A DNA stretch of 6,676 bases from assembly GCA_025456495.1 (NCBI GenBank), contig JALOKO010000225.1, forward strand, positions 1-6,676, read 5' to 3'. Made by a program: the position numbers and the translations under genes. Under the pieces are notes generated by a model that saw only the letters and a program-made list of their open reading frames with translations, was not told the origin of the DNA and did no database searches. Within the stretch, counting starts at the first letter, position 1. Every line of letters starts with the position of its first letter. Below, one piece after another: positions 1-5,126 of this stretch. The stretch comes from Bryobacterales bacterium. GTDB lineage: Bacteria; Acidobacteriota; Terriglobia; Bryobacterales; Bryobacteraceae.

Positions 1-1506
1 GAAGCGTCGCATGATTTCATCGAAGCTTTGGCCGTCCTCAAGGATGCGTGGATCCCGGGTTTCCCGCAAATGCGCATTCAGCCGTTTGGAAAGCGTTTGC
101 TTGGCGGCATCAAACGCAATTTCCCCGGCGAGGTTCCGCATCTGGAACGGGTCATCGGGGATGCGGTACAGCTCCTCAGCGGGACGCTGGCCGAAGGCGG
201 CCTGGAAGCGTACGGGATCCTCGGTCAGGCGGTTGAAGATGGCGGTCTTGGAGCGGCCGCCATCGGTATCGCCAAAGCCTTTGACGGGGTCATCGTCCGG
301 CCAACTGACGCCGGGGTGATCGCCCACCGGATTGCGGTCTGGCGTGAAGTTGCGGATGTAGAGGAACTCAGCGGTGCGGATGGCGCGCGAGGGATACCCG
401 GCTCCGTCGGGACGGCTGCCGGGCAGGTGCCGCTCAATGCCATAGACCACTGCGTCACGAAGCGGATCCAACTGGCCGGAGTCGCGGGAGTCCAAATGCA
501 TCATCAGGCTGGTGCCGGTCATTTCGCCGGGGACACGCAGGCCAGTGGCCTCCAGGATGGTGGGGGCAAGATCGCAATGGCTCACCAGATCGTCGATGCG
601 CCTGCCGCCAAGGGCGCGGTCGCCCCAGCGGATCACCAGGGGCACGTGGGCGCCGTAATCGTAGAGGTTTCCTTTGGCCCTGGGGAAGGCCATGCCGTTA
701 TCGCTGGTGACCACGATCAGCGTGTTCTTCAGCAGCCGCCGCTGTTGCAGCGTCTGCACCATGCGGCCCAATTGTTGGTCGAACCATTCGATCTCAAAGG
801 CATAATCCGCGAGGTCGCCCCGGACTTCCGGGGTGTCGGGGAGGAAGGCAGGCACGTCCATGGCATCCAGTTGCTTCGCATTGCGAACGCCGATACCTGG
901 ATTGAAAGCGCGGTGCGGTTCGATGATGCCGGCCCAGAAGCAAAACGGGGAATCGTCGGTATTGCCATCCAGAAAGGCTTCGAAGTTCGCCGCGTAATCG
1001 ATGTTGCTGATCTCACTGCCAGGGGGGCTGAGCGTGCGTTGATTGTACTGGGCGCCAGTGGGCGAAACGTTGCGGCCGCTCACCTGCCAATTGCCGGGAC
1101 CCCATCCCTTGCCCGTGTAACCCACGCGATAGCTGGTTTGCTCCAACAGATCGGTGTACAGGGGAATCTGCTGGGTGGGCCACACCGTGTGATTCATGGC
1201 GGCCTCACCCAAGCGGTAAAACTGCTGTCCACTCAGAATGGAACCGCGGGCAGGGCAGCAGGAAGGGGAGGAGACGAACGCATTCGTGAAGACGACGCCT
1301 TCCGCGGCCAAACGGTCTAAGGTAGGCGTCGCGACCATCGTCGACCCGTAGGCGCCGACATGGGCGAAGGACTGGTCGTCGGTCACCACCATCAGGATGT
1401 TGGGGCGCAGTGCAGAGCCGCGACAAGAGCTTTCAACCAGGGCAGCGGCGCCGGCGGAGACACCAAGCGAGCGTTTCAGAAAATGACGCCGATTCATCAG
1501 CGCCAT
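1..1506 (-). CDS. Tat-exported sulfatase, heparan N-sulfatase-like (3' end outside window)
   Basis: This encodes a formylglycine-dependent sulfatase (alkaline phosphatase superfamily) that hydrolyses sulfate esters or N-sulfates, probably of sulfated glycans outside the cytoplasm. 502 codons are open to the window edge; the stop is not seen. The N-terminus has a twin-arginine motif, N-R-R-H-F-L-K (residues 5-11), then a hydrophobic stretch (about 14-24), so Tat export is likely. Metal-site Asp43-Asp44 come next. The Cys-type signature C-C-P-A-R (83-87) makes Cys83 the residue converted to formylglycine by a maturase. Further expected active-site residues are Lys133 (G-K-G-W), His198 (E-P-H-R), Asp269-Asn270 (S-D-N-G) and Lys278. 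The spacing and the R-A-K-G-N-L-Y-D-Y-G block resemble the SGSH-like group. Near the visible end, E-E-L-Y-R-I-P-D-D-P matches the usual C-terminal sulfatase motif. The ATG at 1506 is preferred over 1497 because AAGGTG precedes it. The true substrate cannot be read from the sequence. Confidence 0.93.
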   Translation of the reverse strand, partial: MALMNRRHFLKRSLGVSAGAAALVESSCRGSALRPNILMVVTDDQSFAHVGAYGSTMVATPTLDRLAAEGVVFTNAFVSSPSCCPARGSILSGQQFYRLGEAAMNHTVWPTQQIPLYTDLLEQTSYRVGYTGKGWGPGNWQVSGRNVSPTGAQYNQRTLSPPGSEISNIDYAANFEAFLDGNTDDSPFCFWAGIIEPHRAFNPGIGVRNAKQLDAMDVPAFLPDTPEVRGDLADYAFEIEWFDQQLGRMVQTLQQRRLLKNTLIVVTSDNGMAFPRAKGNLYDYGAHVPLVIRWGDRALGGRRIDDLVSHCDLAPTILEATGLRVPGEMTGTSLMMHLDSRDSGQLDPLRDAVVYGIERHLPGSRPDGAGYPSRAIRTAEFLYIRNFTPDRNPVGDHPGVSWPDDDPVKGFGDTDGGRSKTAIFNRLTEDPVRFQAAFGQRPAEELYRIPDDPFQMRNLAGEIAFDAAKQTLSKRLNAHLRETRDPRILEDGQSFDEIMRRF

Positions 1507-1658
1507 CGTAGCACCTTCACGGGAGATGCTGCCCGCGCGGCGTTCGGCGCCGGACATCGCTCCAGGCGCGGCGTCGGGACTACGCGGTGGGGATCGGATC
1601 AGGGGCAGGGAATGTCAGAGCGAGGAGAGTGCGGGGCGCGGCTACGGGTCCGGTTGGC

Positions 1659-3569
1659 CTAGTCGCGGCGCAGCAGAATGGCCGAGCCTCCACTGAGTTG
1701 GATGCGGCCGGGTGGGATGCCGTCTCGCTGCCAGTGAACAGCGATGCGACCAGCGCCGAGGGGTGCGATGCGGAGGATTCCCTGGCCCAGGGTAGGGCTA
1801 CGCCAGGGAATGTCCAGGGCCGCTGCATCGCCAACCGCGGCGGGGAAGGTGGTGGCGGCGAAACGCAACTCGACGAGAGGTGGAGCGCTGGCTGAGGCCG
1901 CGGCCGCGGCGGGGTGCGAGCGGTTCACCAGGTAGTGCCCGCGCAGACGACCGGCCAAGCCGGAGCCGGTGGGCTCCAGTTGCAGTTCCATGGAGTCCAA
2001 CAGGAAGAGCGCTTGGGCGGCCGGGGATCGTTCCGCAGGCCGTTGCTCTGGGGCCAGCCAGCGGCCGACGAGTGCTTGCGCCTGTTGCCGCAACGGTTCC
2101 AGATGCCAGTCACTGCAGGGGACAGGTGCGGGGGCGCTGTCCAGATGAAGCAGCGTGGAGGAGCCCGGGCCGCGCAGCCACGAGGCGGCCAGCGGGGCAG
2201 GGAGGGGGTGGGCAGCGTCCAGCGACGCGAGAACGGTGCGCGGGCCGTCGCCGTAGGGGAACTCGAGGGGTCGCTGGCCAGCCGCGCGTCTGTCGGCGAG
2301 GGCCTGCCAGCGCAGGTGGGCGGCTTGGTCCTGGATCTGCACCAGACCGGTGTAAATCACCTTTCGATCGGTGGCGACGCATCCGGCCAGCCACGAGCCT
2401 TGGGCCGGGGTGAGACCGATTGGAGGAGGCGGCGGTAGGGCCGCGTCGATTGCATTCACGGGGGCGGATCGCGCCAGCAGGTCCCCGGAATGTCGCCCGG
2501 GTGGTTGGTGGCTCCCGGGTGGTTGGTGGCTCCCGGGTGGTTGGGATACTGCAACAGTGGGCGTGGCGGGCCTGGTGGGTAACGTCGATGGTTGCGTTTC
2601 GTGATCCGCGCTTCCCGGCTTGTCATGCGCGGGCTGGGCGTGGGTTGTTGGAGCTGGCGCTGTTTGCGCGGACGGCGCGTGCGTGGCCGGGGCGATGGAA
2701 TCGGCGCGCCCGGTTCCGGGCAACCCGTCTGCTGGAATGCGGCTCCGGCGCCCTTGGGAAGCGGAGTCCACGGGAGATGGCCGCGCGGGGAGGCCCTGCG
2801 TCGCGGCAGTGAAAGCAGCCGTGCGATCCGGTGGGGTGTCGCCGTTTGCAGGCAGCGGAGGCGTCCCCCCAGATGCGGCAAGGGGGGCGGCTGGGAAGCG
2901 CGAAGCGTTCCCCGGCGGATCGTTGGCGACAGTGCGTGTGTCCAAGGCGGCGGTGGTTGCTTCCGTTTCCGCCGTTGGCGCCACGCGCTTGCGCGCACTG
3001 CCGGTTTCCCACAGCAGGACGATCCCGCTAAGCAGCACCGCTGCCGCCAGATACCGTACCCGGGCCAGGCGCACGGCGGACAAAAAGCCCGCCCGCCATG
3101 GCCCCAGGCTGTCCAGGTGAACGCGGAGGGAGTGCGGCCAGGTACGCGGATGCAGTGGAGACGCCGCGCGCGTCAAGCTGCCCTTACCGGGTGGCGGTGG
3201 ATCCGGGGTGCTGTGCTTGCGGAGGAGCGCATCATAGACCCTGCGGCGCTCTGGATTGCCCAGCACGGCGTAGGCGCGTTGGATACGCAGGAAGTGCTCA
3301 GTGGGTGCGTGTGGTTCAGTGTGTGCGGGTGGTTCAGGGTGTGCGTGTGGTTCCGCGGGCGAGTTCTGTGGGTCTTGTGGTGTGCCGTCCAGGTGCGCGA
3401 GGGCATCCGGGTGCCAGCGTGCGGCGAGAAGCCGCCAGGCCTGCTTCACGGCGGCAGCATCGGCGTCAGGGCTCAGCCCGAGGAGGTGATAGAAATTCTC
3501 TTCCCTGTCGGCACGCGCGTCGAAGGAGTCTGGTGCGTAGAAGGAGTCGGGATGGTGCTGCTGCGGCAT
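1659..3569 (-). CDS. Membrane-anchored J-domain protein with unrecognised C-terminal domain
   Basis: This 636-residue protein has an N-terminal J domain (about 24-116), so it should stimulate the ATPase of a DnaK/Hsp70 partner. The H-P-D tripeptide is intact at 53-55, and helix III (F-L-R-I-Q-R-A-Y-A-V-L, then D-P-like N-P-E-R-R-R-V-Y-D) is clear. The loop between H-P-D and helix III is stretched to about 35 residues by three hexapeptide repeats. A Pro-rich linker follows, then one hydrophobic segment (about 173-187) flanked by Arg/Lys. After it come about 190 residues rich in Pro, Ala, Thr and Ser, including a P-P-G-S-H-Q repeat. The C-terminal part (about 384-636) looks globular and beta-rich, with two Cys and an L-V-G-R-W motif at 500-504. 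It resembles the tails of some acidobacterial J-domain proteins, from memory only. No Gly/Phe region or zinc finger is seen, so it is not canonical DnaJ. The ribosome-binding site is weak. Which side of the membrane the tail faces is inferred, not shown. Confidence 0.85.
   Translation of the reverse strand: MPQQHHPDSFYAPDSFDARADREENFYHLLGLSPDADAAAVKQAWRLLAARWHPDALAHLDGTPQDPQNSPAEPHAHPEPPAHTEPHAPTEHFLRIQRAYAVLGNPERRRVYDALLRKHSTPDPPPPGKGSLTRAASPLHPRTWPHSLRVHLDSLGPWRAGFLSAVRLARVRYLAAAVLLSGIVLLWETGSARKRVAPTAETEATTAALDTRTVANDPPGNASRFPAAPLAASGGTPPLPANGDTPPDRTAAFTAATQGLPARPSPVDSASQGRRSRIPADGLPGTGRADSIAPATHAPSAQTAPAPTTHAQPAHDKPGSADHETQPSTLPTRPATPTVAVSQPPGSHQPPGSHQPPGRHSGDLLARSAPVNAIDAALPPPPPIGLTPAQGSWLAGCVATDRKVIYTGLVQIQDQAAHLRWQALADRRAAGQRPLEFPYGDGPRTVLASLDAAHPLPAPLAASWLRGPGSSTLLHLDSAPAPVPCSDWHLEPLRQQAQALVGRWLAPEQRPAERSPAAQALFLLDSMELQLEPTGSGLAGRLRGHYLVNRSHPAAAAASASAPPLVELRFAATTFPAAVGDAAALDIPWRSPTLGQGILRIAPLGAGRIAVHWQRDGIPPGRIQLSGGSAILLRRD
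2496..2546 (-). repeat. 18-bp tandem repeat in the J-domain gene linker
   Basis: Plus-strand unit CCCGGGTGGTTGGTGGCT occurs at 2496-2513 and 2514-2531, then a third, partial copy from 2532 to 2546. Read on the minus strand it encodes the hexapeptide P-P-G-S-H-Q, with the last copy changed to P-P-G-R-H. The 18-bp period keeps the frame, so copy-number change would lengthen or shorten the linker without breaking the gene. The copies are identical over their shared length, which suggests recent expansion. Confidence 0.95.
3300..3353 (-). repeat. 18-bp tandem repeat inside the J domain (HPD loop)
   Basis: Three imperfect 18-bp units at 3300-3317, 3318-3335 and 3336-3353 all end in GTGGTTC or GGGTGGTTC on the plus strand. 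They encode residues 73-90 as E-P-H-A-H-P, E-P-P-A-H-T and E-P-H-A-P-T. The array lies between the H-P-D motif and helix III, where normal J domains have only about ten residues. The frame is preserved. Confidence 0.9.
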
Positions 3570-3639
3570 GGATCCACGCTTGGCCGGGCGTCTGCGTGAC
3601 GCCTGAGTGCTGCGGATCTATCGGCACGGGACAGAGAAG

Positions 3640-3645
3640 ACTATA
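3640..3645 (-). promoter_or_regulatory. Candidate -10 box upstream of the J-domain gene
   Basis: On the minus strand the hexamer TATAGT (five of six matches to TATAAT) lies about 70 bases upstream of the ATG at 3569. No convincing -35 box is present at 16-18 bases further upstream, so this is a weak candidate. It would fit independent transcription of the J-domain gene downstream of the repeat array. Confidence 0.2.
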
Positions 3646-3713
3646 GGAATGGGAGGCGATTGCACATCCCGGGCCAGCTACGCACAGGCTGCGGGAACTT
3701 GTTCGGGAAGCCA

Positions 3714-3809
3714 GGATGCCAGTGCGCGGGGATGCCAATGCGCGGGGATGCCAGTGCGCGGGGATGCCAATGCGCGGGGATGCCAGTGCGCGGGGATGCC
3801 AGTGCGCGC
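3714..3809. repeat. Six-copy 16-bp tandem array abutting the ZapB-like gene's stop codon
   Basis: Six consecutive 16-bp units (GGATGCCAGTGCGCGG) start at 3714, 3730, 3746, 3762, 3778 and 3794. Units 2 and 4 carry A instead of G at the ninth base, so the first four units form two identical 32-bp dimers. The last unit ends in C instead of G. The array stops one base before the TAG (3812-3810) of the minus-strand coiled-coil gene, so it forms the start of that gene's 3' untranslated region. There is no spacer between units, so it is not a CRISPR. A period of 16 is not a multiple of three, and none of the frames through it looks like a real protein. Confidence 0.95.
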
Positions 3810-4109
3810 CTAGCCGTTGGCCAGCGAATCCATCTGGCCCAACAGGCGTTCGATGCGCGTCTTCACCTGCTTGCGCTCATCACGCAAGGATGCGATTTCC
3901 TGTTGCAGGGAATCTGCGGACTCCCTCTGCCGAGCGAGGTCCGACTCCAGTGCGTCCTTATCGGCCAGCAGCTTGGTTTTCTCAGCCAGCAAGGTCTGCT
4001 TCTCCTGACGCAGTGAGGCCACCAGTTCCACGGCCCGCAGGATCCGCTCTTCCAAATGCAGAAGGGCATCGGTTTCCTGGGCGCTAAGGGTGGGCTGGGA
4101 GGTATCCAT
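3810..4109 (-). CDS. zapB: ZapB-like cell-division coiled-coil protein
   Basis: This 99-residue, highly charged protein is predicted to be almost entirely coiled coil (about 14-95), with heptad-spaced Leu/Ile/Val. It matches the layout of ZapB/DUF904. The N-terminal H-L-E-E-R-I-L-R-A-V-E-L-V resembles the family's K-L-E-A-K-V-Q-Q-A-I-D-T-I. The C-terminal R-I-E-R-L-L-G-Q-M-D-S-L resembles the R-L-Q-A-L-L-G-R-M-E-E-V end of E. coli ZapB. ZapB acts with ZapA at the FtsZ ring in the cytoplasm; that role here is by analogy. The start is well supported: AGGAG lies seven bases before the ATG. It lies 110 bases after rplT on the same strand and may be co-transcribed. No zapA follows in this window. 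Coiled coils resemble each other easily, so an unrelated short coiled-coil protein remains possible. Confidence 0.75.
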   Translation of the reverse strand: MDTSQPTLSAQETDALLHLEERILRAVELVASLRQEKQTLLAEKTKLLADKDALESDLARQRESADSLQQEIASLRDERKQVKTRIERLLGQMDSLANG

Positions 4110-4165
4110 GGTCGGGCTCCTGAGGCGACGCGGTTCGGCCGGTTGTCGAGGACCGGGTAAGGACG

Positions 4166-4191
4166 GGGCGCTCCCGCGAAGGGGGGCGCCC
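4166..4191 (-). other. GC-rich hairpin between rplT and the ZapB-like gene
   Basis: GGGCGC (4166-4171) and GCGCCC (4186-4191) pair perfectly. After one mismatch the stem continues for three more pairs, closing a six-base loop around 4176-4181. No T-run follows in the minus-strand direction, so this is not a classical terminator. It could slow transcription or protect the rplT 3' end. Confidence 0.4.
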
Positions 4192-4194
4192 GGA

Positions 4195-4236
4195 AATGCC
4201 AGGCAGCTTTGGAGGAATCCTAGGCAGCTTTGGAGG
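4195..4236 (-). repeat. 21-bp tandem duplication across the rplT stop codon
   Basis: On the minus strand, 4236-4216 and 4215-4195 are adjacent copies of a 21-bp unit, identical at 19 positions. The shared core is CCTCCAAAGCTGCCT, at 4236-4222 and 4215-4201. The inner copy contains the rplT stop TAG (4222-4220); the outer copy has TGG at the same place. The duplication is in frame and lies just 3' of the gene. Confidence 0.9.
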
Positions 4237-4594
4237 CGCTGGTGAGGGCGCCCTTGGCAGTTGCCACCAAGGAACCGAAGGCGTCGTCGTCGGCAATCGC
4301 CAACTCAGACAGCATCTTGCGATTCAAGTCAACTCCAGCCGCCTTCAAGCCGCCCATGAACTTGCTGTAGGAGATGTCATGATTGCGGCAAGCGGCGTTG
4401 ATGCGGGTAATCCAGAGGGCGCGGAACTCCCGCTTCTTGTTCTTGCGGCCAGTGTAGGCGTACTTGAGAGCCTTTTCCAAGGCCTCCTGCGCGGCGCGGT
4501 AGAGCTTGCTCTTGGCAAGGAAGAAGCCTTCGGTCTGCTTCAGGACGCGCTTGCGTGCGGCGGCGCGTTTCGTTCCACGTTTAACTCGGGGCAC
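4220..4594 (-). CDS. rplT: 50S ribosomal protein L20
   Basis: L20 binds 23S rRNA early in large-subunit assembly and is essential for that step; in many bacteria it also represses its own operon. The 124-residue product starts (M)-P-R-V-K-R-G-T-K-R and carries the family blocks A-Y-T-G-R-K-N-K-K-R-E-F-R-A-L-W-I-T-R-I-N-A and L-N-R-K-M-L-S-E-L-A. The length is close to the usual 117-120, with a few extra Ala/Ser/Lys residues at the C-terminus. The start is GTG at 4594: the family begins at M-P-R-V, and a near-ideal Shine-Dalgarno sits five bases before it. A longer reading from an ATG at 4633 would add 13 residues foreign to the family and would place the Shine-Dalgarno inside the gene. It lies 126 bases after rpmI; pheS does not follow. 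Confidence 0.98.
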   Translation of the reverse strand: MPRVKRGTKRAAARKRVLKQTEGFFLAKSKLYRAAQEALEKALKYAYTGRKNKKREFRALWITRINAACRNHDISYSKFMGGLKAAGVDLNRKMLSELAIADDDAFGSLVATAKGALTSASKAA

Positions 4595-4599
4595 GTTTT

Positions 4600-4606
4600 C
4601 CTCCTT
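4600..4606 (-). promoter_or_regulatory. Ribosome-binding site setting the GTG start of rplT
   Basis: On the minus strand AAGGAGG occupies 4606-4600, followed by five bases and then GTG at 4594. This spacing supports the GTG start and argues against the in-frame ATG at 4633. Confidence 0.9.
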
Positions 4607-4614
4607 CAGGATGG

Positions 4615-4636
4615 CCGGTGGGCAGAATGCCACCGG
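4615..4636 (-). other. Hairpin just upstream of the rplT ribosome-binding site
   Basis: CCGGTGG (4615-4621) and CCACCGG (4630-4636) form a perfect seven-pair stem with an eight-base loop. In the minus-strand transcript it ends eight bases before the rplT Shine-Dalgarno. It could modulate rplT translation or mark an L20-responsive site, though it has no T-run and I cannot match it to the known L20 operator. Confidence 0.4.
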
Positions 4637-4653
4637 GTGAGTGGCCCGCCAGG

Positions 4654-4672
4654 CAGTGCCAAGGTCGCACTG
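4654..4672 (-). other. Second small hairpin in the rpmI-rplT gap
   Basis: CAGTGC (4654-4659) and GCACTG (4667-4672) can form a six-pair stem with a seven-base loop. With the neighbouring seven-pair hairpin it makes the 126-base rpmI-rplT spacer structured. The spacer holds no gene that I can support. Confidence 0.3.
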
Positions 4673-4720
4673 GCAGGACCGAGTGAATGGGTGCTGGCGT
4701 TCCCAGCCCGGGCAAATTGC

Positions 4721-4918
4721 CTAGGCGTAGGGAATCATGCGGGAAATGATCTTGGTGTCCGGATCAGAGGCAAGGACGGCGTGCCGCAAACGGCGCTTGC
4801 GGGTGGTCGACTTCGACGTCAGGATGTGACGCTTCATCGAGTTGTTGCGCTTCACCTTGCCCGTGCCGGTCTTTTTGAAGCGCTTTTGGGCGCCCTTGTG
4901 GGTCTTCAGTTTCGGCAT
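4721..4918 (-). CDS. rpmI: 50S ribosomal protein L35
   Basis: L35 is a small basic protein of the large ribosomal subunit. The 65-residue product begins M-P-K-L-K-T-H-K-G-A-Q-K-R-F-K-K-T-G-T-G-K and contains the family block K-R-H-I-L-T-S-K-S-T-T-R-K-R-R-L-R. It ends M-I-P-Y-A, close to the usual M-L-P-Y end. The ATG at 4918 is the family start; an upstream in-frame ATG at 4969 would add 17 residues unlike any L35. The ribosome-binding site is weak (a GAGA about nine bases before the ATG). It precedes rplT, the conserved order. In most bacteria infC lies immediately upstream, but here the upstream neighbour is a divergent DHS-like gene, so rpmI is the first gene of its transcript. Confidence 0.98.
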   Translation of the reverse strand: MPKLKTHKGAQKRFKKTGTGKVKRNNSMKRHILTSKSTTRKRRLRHAVLASDPDTKIISRMIPYA

Positions 4919-4976
4919 GGGAATCTCACTATGAGCGATTGGTCGCGTCCGCTCACTGGCAGGACACAACCTTTCT

Positions 4977-5006
4977 AGGGTAACAGGGGAAGTGCTTCGC
5001 GGGCAA
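4977..5006 (-). promoter_or_regulatory. Candidate promoter of rpmI-rplT
   Basis: On the minus strand TTGCCC (5006-5001) is followed after 18 bases by TACCCT (4982-4977), with TG one base before the -10 (extended -10 pattern). The -35 matches consensus at four of six bases, the -10 at three. It would give a leader of about 50 bases before rpmI. The match is weak, but the operon needs a promoter in this divergent gap. Confidence 0.3.
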
Positions 5007-5083
5007 GGGGAGCGCCTCGGGATCAGCAGCCAGCGCAGCGCCGCTGAGGCCGGTAAGGTCTTCTCGACACTGTGGCGACGTGG

Positions 5084-5112
5084 CTGACGGCGGGCGGTGG
5101 TTTGAGTATGCT
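5084..5112 (+). promoter_or_regulatory. Candidate promoter of the DHS-like gene
   Basis: CTGACG (5084-5089) and TATGCT (5107-5112) are separated by 17 bases, and each matches the sigma-70 consensus at four of six positions. A start near 5119 would leave a very short leader before the ATG at 5127. If translation starts there, the transcript would be nearly leaderless, which also fits the weak ribosome-binding site. Confidence 0.3.
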
Positions 5113-5126
5113 AGTTTCGGAATGAC

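Noticed and set aside
28..1320. A 430-codon open frame on the plus strand.
   Set aside because: It is antisense to the sulfatase, whose motifs are all in place on the minus strand. The plus-strand product has no recognisable motif, and its openness follows from GC-rich codon use.
2592..3599. A 335-codon open frame on the plus strand, and overlapping frames in the same region.
   Set aside because: They are antisense to the J-domain gene and consist of low-complexity Arg/Gly/Ala sequence with no domain or ribosome-binding site.
3466..3738. A 90-codon minus-strand frame just upstream of, and overlapping, the J-domain gene.
   Set aside because: It overlaps the well-supported J-domain start in another frame, has no recognisable motif, and could not be zapA.
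3714..3809. CRISPR array.
   Set aside because: The 16-bp units are directly adjacent with no unique spacers, and no cas gene is present.
3607..4016. Plus-strand frames through the 16-bp array encoding Gly/Cys/Arg repeats.
   Set aside because: The repeat period is not a multiple of three, so all frames look repetitive. They then run antisense into the ZapB-like gene, which has a good ribosome-binding site.
4166..4191. Intrinsic terminator after rplT.
   Set aside because: The hairpin is good but no T-run follows it on the minus strand, so it is listed only as a hairpin.
4196..4978. A 260-codon plus-strand open frame.
   Set aside because: It is antisense to rplT and rpmI, which are certain from protein similarity.
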